A stretch of DNA of 64,000 nt from Halobacillus litoralis (GTDB taxonomy: Bacteria; Bacillota; Bacilli; Bacillales; Halobacillaceae): NCBI RefSeq assembly GCF_009856445.1, contig NZ_WMFA01000002.1, positions 744,001-808,000 on the forward strand, given 5' to 3'. The notes under the pieces were generated by a model. The model had not been told where the DNA came from and searched no databases. It saw only the letters and a list, made by a program, of their open reading frames with translations. Both the position numbers and the translations under genes were made by a program. Position 1 is the first letter of the stretch. Every line of letters starts with the position of its first letter. Positions 30,751 through 40,675 of the stretch are shown here, piece after piece.

Positions 30751-30777
30751 ACTAACTCCGCATTCCGGCATAGGATA
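30751..30777 (+). promoter_or_regulatory. Sigma-K-type promoter of the dipicolinate synthase operon
   Basis: -35 AC (30751-30752), 16-nt spacer, and -10 CATAGGATA (30769-30777), an exact fit to the known sigma-K pattern AC-N16-CATAnnnTA. The B. subtilis spoVF operon is sigma-K-dependent in the mother cell, so the match is biologically expected. Confidence 0.75.
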
Positions 30778-30814
30778 CAAGGAGATAAGATACTAGATAA
30801 AGGAGACATCCGGG

Positions 30815-31708
30815 ATGCTAACAGGATATCATGTAGCAGTCATAGGGGGCGATGCCCGGCAGATCGAACTTATTCGAAGGTTGAATGAGTGGGATGCCAC
30901 CGTCTATTTGGCTGGGTTCGACCAATTGAATGAAAGCTTTAGAGAAGCCATCGACCTTGATTTTGACAGCGATCAGGTGGAAAAATTAGATGCCATCATC
31001 CTTCCTGTACCGGGTACGGACTCGGAAGGAAAGATTGAAGGGATATTTTCCAACCAGTTGATTCACTTATCAGAAGAATGGCTGAAACGAACGCCTGCCC
31101 ATTGCCAAGTATTTTCTGGAATCGCTAATGATCATTTAAAAGATTTAGCTTCTAAAACCAATCGTACACTCATCCCCTTGATGGATCGGGATGATGTTGC
31201 CATTTATAATTCTATTCCTACTGTAGAAGGAACGCTCATGTTGATCATTCAACATACCGATTTTACGATACACGGCTCTAAAATTATCGTGCTTGGGCTT
31301 GGTAGGGTAGGGATGAGTCTTGCGCGCACGTTTGACCACCTTGGTGCCAAAGTATCTGTTGGAGTACGTTCATCAAAGGCAGCAGCAAGAGTTTATGAAA
31401 TGGGTCTGGAACCGATTGATATGAAGGACATGGCGAAGGCAGATATGTCCTGTGATATCTTACTGAATACCGTTCCACATCTGGTCGTAGATGCTTCGGT
31501 TATTAAGCAGCTGCCTTCTCATGCGATGATTTTGGATCTTGCATCAAAACCGGGAGGGACCGATTTCCGTTATGCAGATAAACGCGGGATCAAAGCATTA
31601 CTCGCACCAGGTCTCCCTGGGATTGTAGCTCCAAAAACGGCAGGTAGAATCATAGCAGATGTGGTATCACGAATCGTTCAGAAAGGTTCACGAAAGGAGA
31701 ATGAATGA
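30815..31708 (+). CDS. dpaA: Dipicolinate synthase subunit A
   Basis: With DpaB oxidises dihydrodipicolinate to dipicolinic acid in the mother cell, for export to the spore core. 297 aa, N-terminal domain plus a Rossmann NAD(P)-binding domain (IIVLGLGRVGMSLARTF at about 153-170). Also called spoVFA. The start has AAGGAGA upstream. It overlaps dpaB by 4 bases, and its substrate comes from dapA a few genes downstream. Confidence 0.96.
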   Translation: MLTGYHVAVIGGDARQIELIRRLNEWDATVYLAGFDQLNESFREAIDLDFDSDQVEKLDAIILPVPGTDSEGKIEGIFSNQLIHLSEEWLKRTPAHCQVFSGIANDHLKDLASKTNRTLIPLMDRDDVAIYNSIPTVEGTLMLIIQHTDFTIHGSKIIVLGLGRVGMSLARTFDHLGAKVSVGVRSSKAAARVYEMGLEPIDMKDMAKADMSCDILLNTVPHLVVDASVIKQLPSHAMILDLASKPGGTDFRYADKRGIKALLAPGLPGIVAPKTAGRIIADVVSRIVQKGSRKENE

Positions 31709-32304
31709 TGTCTATATTAAAAGGAAAAGTGATTGGGTTCGGGTTGACCGGATCCCATTGTACGTACCATGAGGTATTTCCTGTTATGCAGGAGCTCGTT
31801 GATCTTGGAGCAACTGTGGTACCTGTTCTATCTTACACGGTACAAAAAACCGATACCCGCTTTGGTGATGCTTCCGATCATTTAGATAAAATAAAAGAGA
31901 TTACTGGGGAAGAACCAATTTTGACGATTCCTGATGCGGAACCTCTCGGACCTAAAAGACCTTTGGACTGCATGCTTATTGCGCCTCTTACGGGGAATTC
32001 GACGAGTAAATTTGCCAATGCGTTAACAGATTCCCCTGTATTGATGGCTGCTAAAGCGACTTTGAGAAATGAAAGCCCTGTTGTTGTAGCCGTTTCAACC
32101 AATGACGCTCTCGGATTGAATGGTGTGAACATTATGCGACTCATGGCTACGAAGAACATTTACTTTGTACCTTTAGGCCAGGATCATCCTTTCAAAAAGC
32201 CGAATTCGTTGGTAGCAGATATGACATTAATTCCTAAAACGATTGAAACAGCGCTTGAAGGAAAGCAGCTTCAGCCCGTCTTAATTGAAAGGTATCCGAA
32301 TTAA
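31705..32304 (+). CDS. dpaB: Dipicolinate synthase subunit B (flavoprotein-like)
   Basis: 199 aa, flavoprotein/HFCD fold: [23 protein letters not shown] at the N-terminus, [24 protein letters not shown] in the middle. Partner of DpaA (spoVFB). The ATG overlaps the dpaA stop; a second ATG directly follows. Same sigma-K-type transcript as dpaA. Confidence 0.96.
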   Translation: MMSILKGKVIGFGLTGSHCTYHEVFPVMQELVDLGATVVPVLSYTVQKTDTRFGDASDHLDKIKEITGEEPILTIPDAEPLGPKRPLDCMLIAPLTGNSTSKFANALTDSPVLMAAKATLRNESPVVVAVSTNDALGLNGVNIMRLMATKNIYFVPLGQDHPFKKPNSLVADMTLIPKTIETALEGKQLQPVLIERYPN

Positions 32305-32341
32305 TATCTTTTTTTCATACCAGGTGTTCTTGTAAATATGA

Positions 32342-32347
32342 TAAAAT
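32342..32347 (+). promoter_or_regulatory. Probable extended -10 promoter of the asd-dapG-dapA operon
   Basis: TGaTAAAAT with hexamer 32342-32347, about 60 bases before asd; the -35 is weak. Vegetative expression of asd independent of the sporulation unit would require such a promoter. A small AATAGT/ACTATT inverted repeat lies just after it (about 32352-32376). Confidence 0.4.
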
Positions 32348-32408
32348 AACAAAAATAGTGACATGTCTTACTATTCTTACAAATGATATACAAGAGAGGA
32401 TGCCGAAT

Positions 32409-33455
32409 ATGAGTGAAACGAAAAAATATAATGTAGCTGTCGTCGGAGCAACTGGTGCTGTCGGTCAAAAGATGCTGGAGACGTTAGAAGATCGAAAGTT
32501 CCCTATTGAAAACTTAAAGCTTCTCTCATCAAGTCGATCAGCAGGAACGAAAATGGTATTTAATGGCCAGGAATATACACTCGAAGAAGCGAAGCCTGAA
32601 AGCTTCCAAGGAGTGGACATTGCTTTGTTTTCTGCGGGAGGGTCTATATCTAAGAAACTGGCTCCTGAAGCTGTGAAACATGGAGCGGTTGTCATCGATA
32701 ATACGAGTGCTTTCCGTATGACGGAAGATGTACCTCTCGTCGTACCTGAAGTGAACGAAGCAGATATCAAGGAACACAAAGGAATTATTGCCAATCCGAA
32801 CTGTTCGACCATTCAAATGGTTGCTGCCCTTGAGCCGGTTCGTAAAGCCTTTGGCATGAATCGTGTCATTGTTTCTACTTACCAGGCGGTTTCCGGAGCT
32901 GGAAATGAAGCAGCTGAAGAATTGCGTGAACAATCTCAATCCTTTTTGAACGGGGAAGAGCTTGAAGCCAATCTTCTTCCTGTCAAAGGGGATAAAAAGC
33001 ACTATCCCATTGCATTCAACGCATTACCCCAGATTGACGTTTTTCAGGAGAATGGGTACACATTCGAGGAAATGAAAATGATCAACGAAACGAAGAAGAT
33101 CATGCATGCTCCTGATCTTTCTGTGGCTGCTACTTGTGTACGCCTTCCTTTCTTCACATCTCACGCGGAGAGTGTATATATTGAAGTAGAAAAAGAAGGG
33201 GTTACGGTAGAAGAAGTGAAACAGTTGATGAATGAAGCGCCTGGAATCGTTCTCGAGGATGATCCTGCTACACAAACGTACCCGACACCTTTGAGTGCGG
33301 CAGAAAAGCGAGATGTTTTTGTCGGCAGAATTAGAAAAGATCTCGATGATGAAAAAGGATTCCATTTATGGGTTGTATCAGATAACTTGTTAAAAGGTGC
33401 AGCATGGAATTCCGTGCAGATTGCAGAACGCTTGATTGCGAATGAGTGGCTGTAA
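32409..33455 (+). CDS. asd: Aspartate-semialdehyde dehydrogenase
   Basis: Reduces aspartyl phosphate to aspartate semialdehyde (lysine/DAP, threonine and methionine branches). 348 aa from ATG 32409, chosen for the GAGAGG spacing; ATG 32400 overlaps that RBS. NADP motif [13 protein letters not shown]; active-site Cys in NPNCSTIQM. First gene of asd-dapG-dapA. Confidence 0.96.
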   Translation: MSETKKYNVAVVGATGAVGQKMLETLEDRKFPIENLKLLSSSRSAGTKMVFNGQEYTLEEAKPESFQGVDIALFSAGGSISKKLAPEAVKHGAVVIDNTSAFRMTEDVPLVVPEVNEADIKEHKGIIANPNCSTIQMVAALEPVRKAFGMNRVIVSTYQAVSGAGNEAAEELREQSQSFLNGEELEANLLPVKGDKKHYPIAFNALPQIDVFQENGYTFEEMKMINETKKIMHAPDLSVAATCVRLPFFTSHAESVYIEVEKEGVTVEEVKQLMNEAPGIVLEDDPATQTYPTPLSAAEKRDVFVGRIRKDLDDEKGFHLWVVSDNLLKGAAWNSVQIAERLIANEWL

Positions 33456-33480
33456 ACTTTTATTGAGTTGAGGTGGCCAA

Positions 33481-34722
33481 ATGAAGCTACTTGTACAAAA
33501 GTTCGGTGGAACGTCCGTCCGGGACCAGAAGAGTCGGTCCCGGGCCATCCACCATGTGAAAAACGGCTTGAAAGAAGGATATAAAATCGTCGTTACTGTT
33601 TCAGCTATGGGGAGAAAAGGAAGTCCATATGCCACAGATACACTGCTTGGGTTAATTGACTTCCCGAAAACAAACGTTTCGCCAAGAGAGCAGGATCTGA
33701 TGATGTCATGCGGGGAGACGATTTCTTCCATCGTTTTTGCACATGAGTTGAATCAGGCGGGAGTAAACGCTGTTTCGTTAACAGGAGCTCAGGCAGGGAT
33801 AATGACTAATGGGGATTTTACGAAAGCTAAAATTACTCAATTAAACCCTGGCAGGATATTAGAAGAACTGAAGACATATGAAGTCGTAGTCGTGGCAGGA
33901 TTTCAGGGGCAAACGATTCACGGAGAAGTCACAACGATTGGCCGTGGAGGCAGTGATACAACGGCTGCTGCCTTGGGAGCGGCTTTGCATTCTGATTTTA
34001 TCGATATCTTCACTGATGTAGAAGGGATCATGACGGCAGATCCCAGACTTGTTCAAGAAGCAAGACCCCTAAACACCATTACGTACAATGAGATATGCAA
34101 CTTGGCATATCAAGGAGCTAAAGTGATCCACCCACGGGCTGTGGAAATTGCTATGTATGCAAAAGTCCCCATCCGTGTACGCTCCACATACTCTGATCTT
34201 CCTGGCACACTTGTGACAGGGACGAAAGAAGATCGAACAGGAAGAGACATATCCGAACGCACCGTAACAGGAATTGCTCATATGGATGGCCTCACACAAA
34301 TAAAAGTTCAATCTAAAGAAGATCCTTCCAAACTACAATCGGATGTATTCAAATCCATGGCTTCCGCCAACATTTCTGTAGACTTCATCAATATATCTCC
34401 GAGCGGTGTCCTTTACACCATCAACCACATCTTTACAGACAAAGCCATCCAAATACTTGAAGAACTAGGCTACGAACCAGAAGTGAGAGAAGGCTGTGCC
34501 AAAGTTTCCACAGTCGGAGCCGGCATAACAGGGATTCCAGGGGTAACGGCAGAGATTGTTCAGACGTTGACTGACCGGGGGATTCAAATTCTACAATCCG
34601 CCGATTCCCACACGACGATCTGGGTCCTAGTCAAGGAAGATGACCTAATAGAAGCCGTCAACGCTCTCCATAAAACTTTCCGATTGAGCAAAGCACCTAA
34701 GAAAGGGGAACAACTGACATGA
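33481..34722 (+). CDS. dapG: Aspartokinase I (DAP-sensitive class)
   Basis: Phosphorylates aspartate at the pathway entry. 413 aa: kinase domain starting LLVQKFGGTSV, with GRGGSDTTAAALGAALHSD, then two C-terminal ACT domains (about 270-400). The asd-dapG-dapA context points to dapG rather than lysC. Its last 4 bases overlap dapA. Confidence 0.95.
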   Translation: MKLLVQKFGGTSVRDQKSRSRAIHHVKNGLKEGYKIVVTVSAMGRKGSPYATDTLLGLIDFPKTNVSPREQDLMMSCGETISSIVFAHELNQAGVNAVSLTGAQAGIMTNGDFTKAKITQLNPGRILEELKTYEVVVVAGFQGQTIHGEVTTIGRGGSDTTAAALGAALHSDFIDIFTDVEGIMTADPRLVQEARPLNTITYNEICNLAYQGAKVIHPRAVEIAMYAKVPIRVRSTYSDLPGTLVTGTKEDRTGRDISERTVTGIAHMDGLTQIKVQSKEDPSKLQSDVFKSMASANISVDFINISPSGVLYTINHIFTDKAIQILEELGYEPEVREGCAKVSTVGAGITGIPGVTAEIVQTLTDRGIQILQSADSHTTIWVLVKEDDLIEAVNALHKTFRLSKAPKKGEQLT

Positions 34723-35591
34723 ACTTCGGAAAGGTTCTAACTGCCATGGTGACGCCGTTTGATCGACATGGTGAGATTGATTTTAATAAAACGACCGACC
34801 TGGTGGAATATTTATTAAAGAATGGATCCGACGGCCTTGTTATTGCCGGAACCACGGGTGAATCCCCGACGCTGACAGCTGATGAAAAAGTAAGCTTGTG
34901 GCGGCATGTCGTCAAAACCGTTGACGGTCGAGCGCCAGTCATCGCCGGAACAGGAAGCAACAGTACAGAATCATCCATAAAATTATCCAAAAGAGCGGAA
35001 GCCACTGGCGTGGATGCCATTATGCTTGTTGCCCCTTACTACAATAAACCGAATCAGGAAGGTCTCTATCAACATTTCAAAACCATTGCAGGATCGGTGA
35101 AGCTTCCTGTGATGATTTATAATGTTCCGGGAAGGTCGGTCGTACGAATTCAACCAGAGACCATTATTGAACTTTCTAAGATTGAAAACATTGTCTCCTT
35201 AAAAGAAGCTACTGGAGACCTGGAAGGGATGGCCAACATTCGTGCATGCACGGATGAGCACTTTTCCATTTACAGCGGAGATGATCACCTTACCCTTCCT
35301 GCTTTTGCTGTCGGTGCAAACGGCATCATATCGGTTTCCTCTCATGTCATTGGAAATCAGATGCAAACGATGCTCTCCCTTTTTGAAGAAGGAAAGTGGA
35401 AAGAAGCGGGAGAACTCCATCGAATGCTTTTGCCAGTGTTTAATGGGATGTTCAGCGCTCCTTCTCCCGCCCCTGTGAAAGCAGCTTTGAAAATTCGGGG
35501 TCTTGAAACCGGTGGAGTAAGGCTGCCGCTGGTTCCTTTAACTAAAGATGAAGAAGCAGCCGTTGCATACTGCTTACAGCATATTACCTAA
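34719..35591 (+). CDS. dapA: 4-hydroxy-tetrahydrodipicolinate synthase
   Basis: Condenses pyruvate with aspartate semialdehyde, the committed step to DAP, lysine and dipicolinate. 290 aa TIM barrel. The Schiff-base Lys is in VSLKEATGD, the Tyr in MIYNVPGRS, and GLVIAGTTGESPTL is the substrate loop. ATGA overlap with dapG. It is followed by a terminator; B. subtilis has rnjB next, absent here. Confidence 0.97.
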   Translation: MNFGKVLTAMVTPFDRHGEIDFNKTTDLVEYLLKNGSDGLVIAGTTGESPTLTADEKVSLWRHVVKTVDGRAPVIAGTGSNSTESSIKLSKRAEATGVDAIMLVAPYYNKPNQEGLYQHFKTIAGSVKLPVMIYNVPGRSVVRIQPETIIELSKIENIVSLKEATGDLEGMANIRACTDEHFSIYSGDDHLTLPAFAVGANGIISVSSHVIGNQMQTMLSLFEEGKWKEAGELHRMLLPVFNGMFSAPSPAPVKAALKIRGLETGGVRLPLVPLTKDEEAAVAYCLQHIT

Positions 35592-35615
35592 ACCAGGGCC
35601 ATCCCCCTGGTTTTT
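35590..35615 (+). terminator. Terminator of asd-dapG-dapA
   Basis: AAACCAGGG pairs with CCCTGGTTT, with T5 at the 3' side. Confidence 0.87.
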
Positions 35616-35817
35616 ACATTGATCTCTTATAGACAAGCGCCGGTTCAGGACTTTTTTGATTCTAGGGGTGTGACACGGAGTCTTACCCTATCCTGCCACA
35701 TCCTTTAAAAAATTCAATGAAGGACTTATGAAGAATGTGAACAACAGCTTCATGTTGAAAGTATGTTTCACATCGTTTGAGTCATACTACGGGAAAAGAG
35801 CGAAAGGAGATCGATCC

Positions 35818-36537
35818 ATGAAAGACGACTCTAAAGAAAAAGATCAATCCAAATCGCAATCCTCTCTCGTTGACAAGATTCAGCAGCTTGGACAAAGCAA
35901 TGTCCCTCAGCCTGCTGATTCCAATATTCATGTGCTGCCGATTATCGGGCAGGTTGAAGGACATGTTCAGTTGCCATCACAAAATAAAACAACGAAGTAT
36001 GAGCATTTAATTCCTCAATTGATTGCGATTGAACAAAACCCTAAAATTGAAGGTTTGGTCGTCCTGTTAAATACAGTTGGAGGAGACGTTGAGGCTGGTC
36101 TTGCCATCTCTGAAATGATTTCGTCCCTATCCAAACCAACAGTATCCATTGTGTTAGGAGGGGGGCACTCCATTGGTGTGCCAATTGCTGTCTCTGCTGA
36201 TTACTCGTTTATCGTTGAAACGGCGACGATGACGATTCACCCGATACGTATGACAGGGCTTGTCATTGGTGTTCCACAAACATTTGAGTACATGGATAAA
36301 ATGCAGGATCGTGTCATCAGTTTTGTGACAAGGCATTCCAATGTAGTAGAAGATAAGTTCAAGGAGCTTATGTTCGATAAGGGAAATTTAACTCGGGATA
36401 TCGGAACGAACGTTGTGGGTCAGCAAGCAGTGGATCACGGTCTTATTGATGCTGTCGGTGGAGTGAAAGAAGCCATGTCCAAACTGAATGAGCTTATTGA
36501 GCAAAGAAAAGGCCCTGAACAGCAGGTGGTTCAATGA
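35818..36537 (+). CDS. tepA: TepA/ClpP-like serine protease (translocation-enhancing protein family)
   Basis: 239 aa from ATG 35818 with AAAGGAGA upstream; a longer in-frame opening from 35728 has no RBS. ClpP/crotonase fold: [21 protein letters not shown], then [17 protein letters not shown] with the nucleophilic Ser, then TIHPIRMTG. The B. subtilis homologue degrades spore small acid-soluble proteins and was first reported to aid secretion. The N-terminus is charged and Lys/Gln/Ser-rich. The stop overlaps ylzJ. Confidence 0.93.
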   Translation: MKDDSKEKDQSKSQSSLVDKIQQLGQSNVPQPADSNIHVLPIIGQVEGHVQLPSQNKTTKYEHLIPQLIAIEQNPKIEGLVVLLNTVGGDVEAGLAISEMISSLSKPTVSIVLGGGHSIGVPIAVSADYSFIVETATMTIHPIRMTGLVIGVPQTFEYMDKMQDRVISFVTRHSNVVEDKFKELMFDKGNLTRDIGTNVVGQQAVDHGLIDAVGGVKEAMSKLNELIEQRKGPEQQVVQ

Positions 36538-36740
36538 CCATTCTATATACGCCCTTAAGTGAACATGACATTTTTCCAATGGAAGAAGAAATGTCTGTGG
36601 TGTATCATGAGCATAACAACTGCCCATTAATGTGTCGCAAATCGGAAGATGGTAGAAAACAGATTATGCAAGTCCTTTCGACAGATCCCTCTCATTATAT
36701 GGATCCGGATCTTCAACCAGGACAATGGTTGGACTCGTAA
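36534..36740 (+). CDS. ylzJ: YlzJ-like protein
   Basis: 68 aa, begins [14 protein letters not shown] and ends [10 protein letters not shown], both typical of the YlzJ family that sits between tepA and spoIIIE in Bacilli. Function unknown. The ATG overlaps the tepA stop, implying coupling. Confidence 0.88.
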   Translation: MTILYTPLSEHDIFPMEEEMSVVYHEHNNCPLMCRKSEDGRKQIMQVLSTDPSHYMDPDLQPGQWLDS

Positions 36741-36758
36741 CATTGTAGATGGCTATGG

Positions 36759-36764
36759 TATAAT
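36759..36764 (+). promoter_or_regulatory. Extended -10 promoter of spoIIIE
   Basis: TGgTATAAT, hexamer 36759-36764, about 105 bases before the ATG; no good -35. Confidence 0.55.
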
Positions 36765-36782
36765 AGAATAAATGAGTGACTG

Positions 36783-36838
36783 GATGCCGGTGCTGTATTT
36801 CTTCATGAATATTGAAGGAACCATCGGCATTTTTCTCG
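36783..36838 (+). terminator. Terminator-like hairpin in the spoIIIE leader
   Basis: ATGCCG pairs with CGGCAT with an inner CTTCA/TGAAG stem, followed by TTTTTCTCGTTT. It lies between the promoter and the spoIIIE RBS, so it would act as an attenuator if real. Confidence 0.5.
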
Positions 36839-36867
36839 TTTAGTTTTACATATGGGGAGGAAAGACC

Positions 36868-39165
36868 ATGGCTGGAAAAAGAAAAAAGAAAAAAAAGCAA
36901 TCGAATATGAAAAGTCATTTAAAGTTTGAACTTTTAGGGCTGTTCTTCCTCTTCATTGCAGTCATCGGAAGCGGTGCTTCTGCTATTAGTGATGGAGCGG
37001 TTCCAGGAGGATTGGAGAGGTTCTGGCAGTTCTTGTTTGGGGTATGGTACTTTATTGCCTCGCTGTTCTTTTTAATTGTTGGTGTGTATTTAATGGTAAA
37101 AAGAAAATGGCCTGCATTTTTACATAAACGCCTGTTGGGTGTGTACACCATAGTCACGGCTTTACTCTTATTCACACACCTTGAAACTCTTTCAGCTGAG
37201 CTTGGCTCTGGCGAAGGTTCCATTTTTGCCATGACTTGGGACAGAATCACCGGAATGATGAGGGGAGAACTCCCGTTTTACAGTATTGGCGGAGGATTGA
37301 CAGGTGCCATCCTGCTTTCGATCAGCTATTACCTCTTTGCTAAAGCTGGAGCAGCCATTTTGTCGTTTTTCCTATTTATCATTGGTGTGATTTTTGTCAG
37401 TGAAAAATCCATAGGTGAGCTTTTTGCTAAGCTTGGTCGAAAAGTGAAAGAGATGAGCACAGAACAAGTACAGAAGATGAAGGAACAAAAAGAGCAGAAA
37501 GCAGAAAAGAAAAAACAGGCATTAGAAGAACAGGTAGAAGATACTGTGGTTTATGAATTGAATGATACGGCGAATGATCAGGAAGAAGAAGACCAAGAGC
37601 CGATTATCCAGGACTTCACAGATACTGCTTATGCTTCTGAGAAAACGAACAAGCCTGTTGAAAATGTTACGGATGACCAACAGGATGTCGACGAGGTAAA
37701 CATCGAAAAATCGATGCCGACCGCTGAACTTGAAAACATGGATTACCAGTTACCAAGCCTGGAATTGTTGGATGAGCCTACCTCAACCCCACAAAGTCAG
37801 GGGCGTTCGCACATCCAGGCAACCGTAAGGAAGCTTGAAAAGACATTTCAAAGCTTTGGTGTGAAAGCGAAAGTAACCAAAGTTCATGTGGGGCCATCTG
37901 TAACGAAGTATGAAGTGTATCCGGATGTTGGAGTAAAAGTAAGCAAAATCGTAAACCTGAACGATGATCTTGCCCTTGCCTTAGCGGCGAAAGATATTCG
38001 GATTGAAGCCCCGATTCCAGGAAAATCAGCGGTTGGAATTGAAGTGCCGAACCAGGAAGTTTCCATGGTTTCCTTACGTGAAGTATTAGAAACGGGTAAA
38101 TCAAAACCAGATGCGAAGTTAAGCTTTGCCCTTGGAAGAGACATCTCGGGTGAAGCAGTCATGTCAGAATTGAATAAAATGCCACACTTGCTTGTCGCAG
38201 GTGCTACTGGTAGTGGTAAGAGTGTTTGTATTAATGGAATCATCACAAGTATCTTGATGAGAGCAAAGCCCCATGAAGTGAAAATGATGATGATCGATCC
38301 GAAGAAGGTGGAATTGAATGTCTATAATGGGATTCCACACCTTCTAGCTCCGGTTGTCACAGACCCTAAGAAAGCTTCACGCGCCTTGAAGAAAGTAGTG
38401 TCTGAAATGGAACGAAGGTATGATCTTTTTTCAGATACAGGCACAAGAAATATTGAAAGCTACAATGAATATATTAAAAAGCATAACAAGGAAAATGAAG
38501 ACGAACAGCCTCAACTTCCATACATCGTTGTCCTTGTAGACGAGCTTGCAGACTTAATGATGGTTGCCTCAAATGAAGTGGAAGACGCCATCACCCGTCT
38601 TGCCCAAATGGCCCGTGCAGCAGGTATTCATTTAATTATCGCCACTCAGCGTCCTTCGGTAGACGTCATCACTGGTGTCATCAAGGCTAATATTCCTTCC
38701 AGAATTGCTTTCAGTGTATCTTCACAAACGGATTCGAGAACGATTTTGGATTCCGGGGGAGCAGAAAAGCTACTGGGAAGAGGGGACATGCTGTTTACGC
38801 CTGTCGGATCCAACAAGCCGACACGGGTGCAAGGTGCCTTTTTATCTGATGAAGAAGTGGAGAGGATCGTTAACTTCTGTGTAGAGCAGCAAAAAGCGCA
38901 GTATCAGGAAGAGATGATTCCGGAAGAAGAAAGTGAAGTTAAACAGGAAGTAGATGATGATCTTTATCCGGAAGCTGTTCAGATGGTCATCGAAATGCAG
39001 AGCGCTAGTGTCTCTATGATTCAAAGACGTTTTCGTGTCGGATATACAAGAGCAGCCCGCTTGATCGATGCTATGGAAGACAACGGCATCGTAGGACCTT
39101 ATGAAGGCAGTAAACCACGTGCTGTCCTTGTTTCACAGCAAGCAGAAGAACAACATACTTCATAA
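36868..39165 (+). CDS. spoIIIE: SpoIIIE/FtsK DNA translocase
   Basis: Hexameric ATP-driven DNA pump that moves the chromosome into the forespore and clears trapped DNA at septa. 765 aa: about four transmembrane helices in residues 15-180, an acidic variable linker (about 195-300), motor with Walker [10 protein letters not shown] and Walker [10 protein letters not shown], and a C-terminal winged-helix gamma domain ([19 protein letters not shown]). The RBS GGGGAGGAAA is strong. Followed by a strong terminator. Confidence 0.97.
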   Translation: MAGKRKKKKKQSNMKSHLKFELLGLFFLFIAVIGSGASAISDGAVPGGLERFWQFLFGVWYFIASLFFLIVGVYLMVKRKWPAFLHKRLLGVYTIVTALLLFTHLETLSAELGSGEGSIFAMTWDRITGMMRGELPFYSIGGGLTGAILLSISYYLFAKAGAAILSFFLFIIGVIFVSEKSIGELFAKLGRKVKEMSTEQVQKMKEQKEQKAEKKKQALEEQVEDTVVYELNDTANDQEEEDQEPIIQDFTDTAYASEKTNKPVENVTDDQQDVDEVNIEKSMPTAELENMDYQLPSLELLDEPTSTPQSQGRSHIQATVRKLEKTFQSFGVKAKVTKVHVGPSVTKYEVYPDVGVKVSKIVNLNDDLALALAAKDIRIEAPIPGKSAVGIEVPNQEVSMVSLREVLETGKSKPDAKLSFALGRDISGEAVMSELNKMPHLLVAGATGSGKSVCINGIITSILMRAKPHEVKMMMIDPKKVELNVYNGIPHLLAPVVTDPKKASRALKKVVSEMERRYDLFSDTGTRNIESYNEYIKKHNKENEDEQPQLPYIVVLVDELADLMMVASNEVEDAITRLAQMARAAGIHLIIATQRPSVDVITGVIKANIPSRIAFSVSSQTDSRTILDSGGAEKLLGRGDMLFTPVGSNKPTRVQGAFLSDEEVERIVNFCVEQQKAQYQEEMIPEEESEVKQEVDDDLYPEAVQMVIEMQSASVSMIQRRFRVGYTRAARLIDAMEDNGIVGPYEGSKPRAVLVSQQAEEQHTS

Positions 39166-39170
39166 ATCTT

Positions 39171-39208
39171 AAAAGGATCCAACCTAATTAGGTTGGATCT
39201 TTTTTTTC
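39171..39208 (+). terminator. Terminator of spoIIIE
   Basis: GATCCAACCT/AGGTTGGATC perfect stem with an 8-T tail. Confidence 0.92.
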
Positions 39209-39276
39209 GTGTGCTTCATTAACGACATGACCAACGCTTCCCTATTTACTTATTAAACAAACTGGCAGGATTGTGG

Positions 39277-39462
39277 GATACTTGATTTCGAGACTTTCGT
39301 TGGAGTTTAGGGGCTCCGGGAAAAGGTTCGCTTTCCGTGGGCGAGTGATGAGCCTCCTCGAGCTAACGCTCTGCGGAGTCTCATCTACCACGCACTTCCC
39401 ACAGGAGTCTCACCGTTTCCCTCCGCCCCTTGGACATATGAGGTTCTCGAAATCCCTCTTAT
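39277..39462. repeat. Dispersed TIR-bounded intergenic repeat, copy B
   Basis: Perfect 10-bp terminal inverted repeat GATTTCGAGA (39284-39293) and TCTCGAAATC (39445-39454) encloses a nested palindrome: GTGGG/CCCAC outside, GATGAG (39347-39352) with CTCATC (39380-39385) inside, and a GAGC/GCTC tip. The core resembles a widespread Bacillaceae intergenic repeat I recall from other genomes (memory, not checked). The short open frame in it (39273-39476) is spurious. Confidence 0.7.
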
Positions 39463-39542
39463 ATTACCTTGCCTAAAACTGTTATAAATCCTCCTTAAAC
39501 CGCATTGTTATAGGATTCTCAACCATAAAAGCTCCTCTTGCT

Positions 39543-39612
39543 GGAAGGTAGTTTCGAGAATTTCTTCCCCGCAGCCCTATCTACCCAACAAAAGTCTCGA
39601 AACTGAGTCTTC
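39543..39612. repeat. Dispersed TIR-bounded intergenic repeat, copy C (short)
   Basis: GTTTCGAGA (39551-39559) and TCTCGAAAC (39595-39603) form a perfect 9-bp inverted repeat. The right end CTCGAAACTGAGTCTTC (39596-39612) is identical over 17 bases to the right end of copy D (60417-60433). The interior is only about 35 bases, suggesting an internally deleted copy. Confidence 0.65.
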
Positions 39613-39731
39613 CACTAAAGGGAGCGTTTCTATTATAAATGTATATATTTAACAATAATGGAATGCTGATCTAAATCTATCAAACGCTTACACGGAAATG
39701 AGTCAAAATTCATAAAAATGTCCTAATTCTA

Positions 39732-39760
39732 TTTATTTATTTATCGAATAGTGTTATATT
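39732..39760 (+). promoter_or_regulatory. Promoter of the GntR regulator gene
   Basis: -35 TTTATT (39732-39737), 17-nt spacer, extended -10 TGtTATATT with hexamer 39755-39760. The surrounding AT-rich DNA fits a vegetative promoter. Confidence 0.5.
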
Positions 39761-39783
39761 ATTGTCAAAATGTGATGTGTCGA

Positions 39784-39809
39784 ACGTCAGAGGTCAGATC
39801 TCTGGACGT
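39784..39809 (+). promoter_or_regulatory. Inverted repeat in the ymfC leader
   Basis: ACGTCAGAG pairs with CTCTGGACGT (one bulged G) between the predicted start of transcription and the ymfC RBS. Its symmetry makes it a candidate operator for the GntR protein itself or an RNA hairpin. Not tested. Confidence 0.4.
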
Positions 39810-39837
39810 ATAGTTCAATAGACTTGGGGTGAAAGTG

Positions 39838-40563
39838 ATGTCCATCAGACAAGATACTCGACATCTTTATTTACAGGTGATCGAGCAGATTAAACGCGAT
39901 ATTGAAAACGGTATCTTTTTAGAAAAGCAAAAATTGCCTTCCGAATTCCAACTTTCCAAATCGCTCGGGGTTTCAAGGGCGACGTTGAGGGAAGCACTAA
40001 GAATTTTAGAAGAAGAAGGTGTGGTTACTCGAAGGCATGGGGTGGGTACTTTTGTTAATCCGAAACCCCTGTTCACGTCCGGAATTGAGGAATTAGATAG
40101 TGTGACAGGTATGATTGCAAAGTCAGGAATGACCCCGGGATCTCAGTATTTGTCTGCAGAGCTCATCGAACCGACAGAAGAAGATCGGAAACGATTCTCT
40201 CCACTGGAAGTACATAGTATTGCGAAGGTCGAACGTGTTCGGACGGCTGACGACCAGCCAGTGGTTTATTGTACAGATAAAATCCCTGAAGGTTTACTCC
40301 CCATCGATCAAATCAGGGAATCCGATTCCTTATTTAACGTTTTAGAGCGCTATACAGGGAAAACGATTGGCTATGCGGTGACACATATTGAACCGATTGG
40401 CTTTCATGAAAGGATTTCTCCGATTTTGAATTGTGAACCCGACCAGGCGCTCTTACTTTTAAGACAAATGCATTACTCTCAGGACGATGTTCCAATGTTA
40501 CTTTCCTCCAATTACTTCCGAGCTGACAAGTTCAGCTTTCACGTACTAAGAAAAAGAGTGTAA
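39838..40563 (+). CDS. ymfC: GntR-family (HutC/UTRA) transcriptional regulator, YmfC-like
   Basis: 241 aa from ATG 39838 (RBS TTGGGGTGA); GTG 39829 would sit on that RBS. Winged helix-turn-helix at 10-75 ([38 protein letters not shown]) and a UTRA effector domain from about 85. It lies after spoIIIE as in B. subtilis and directly before a nucleoside transporter, which it may regulate; effector unknown. Confidence 0.88.
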   Translation: MSIRQDTRHLYLQVIEQIKRDIENGIFLEKQKLPSEFQLSKSLGVSRATLREALRILEEEGVVTRRHGVGTFVNPKPLFTSGIEELDSVTGMIAKSGMTPGSQYLSAELIEPTEEDRKRFSPLEVHSIAKVERVRTADDQPVVYCTDKIPEGLLPIDQIRESDSLFNVLERYTGKTIGYAVTHIEPIGFHERISPILNCEPDQALLLLRQMHYSQDDVPMLLSSNYFRADKFSFHVLRKRV

Positions 40564-40675
40564 GGGCTTACAAAAGTGTGACAGATTCATTTTAGGGAGG
40601 TGAGGCTGGTCATAGATTCTAGAAATCTGCTGGATTTTGATTAACGTCATACTAAACAATTAGGGGGTAATCGTT

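Noticed and set aside
32305-32408. Lysine riboswitch ahead of asd
   Set aside because: The region is too short and AT-rich and lacks the lysine-element structure; only a 6-bp inverted repeat is seen.
39273-39476. Open frame of 67 codons in the spoIIIE-ymfC gap
   Set aside because: It lies inside repeat copy B, has no RBS, and its sequence is explained by the palindromic repeat.
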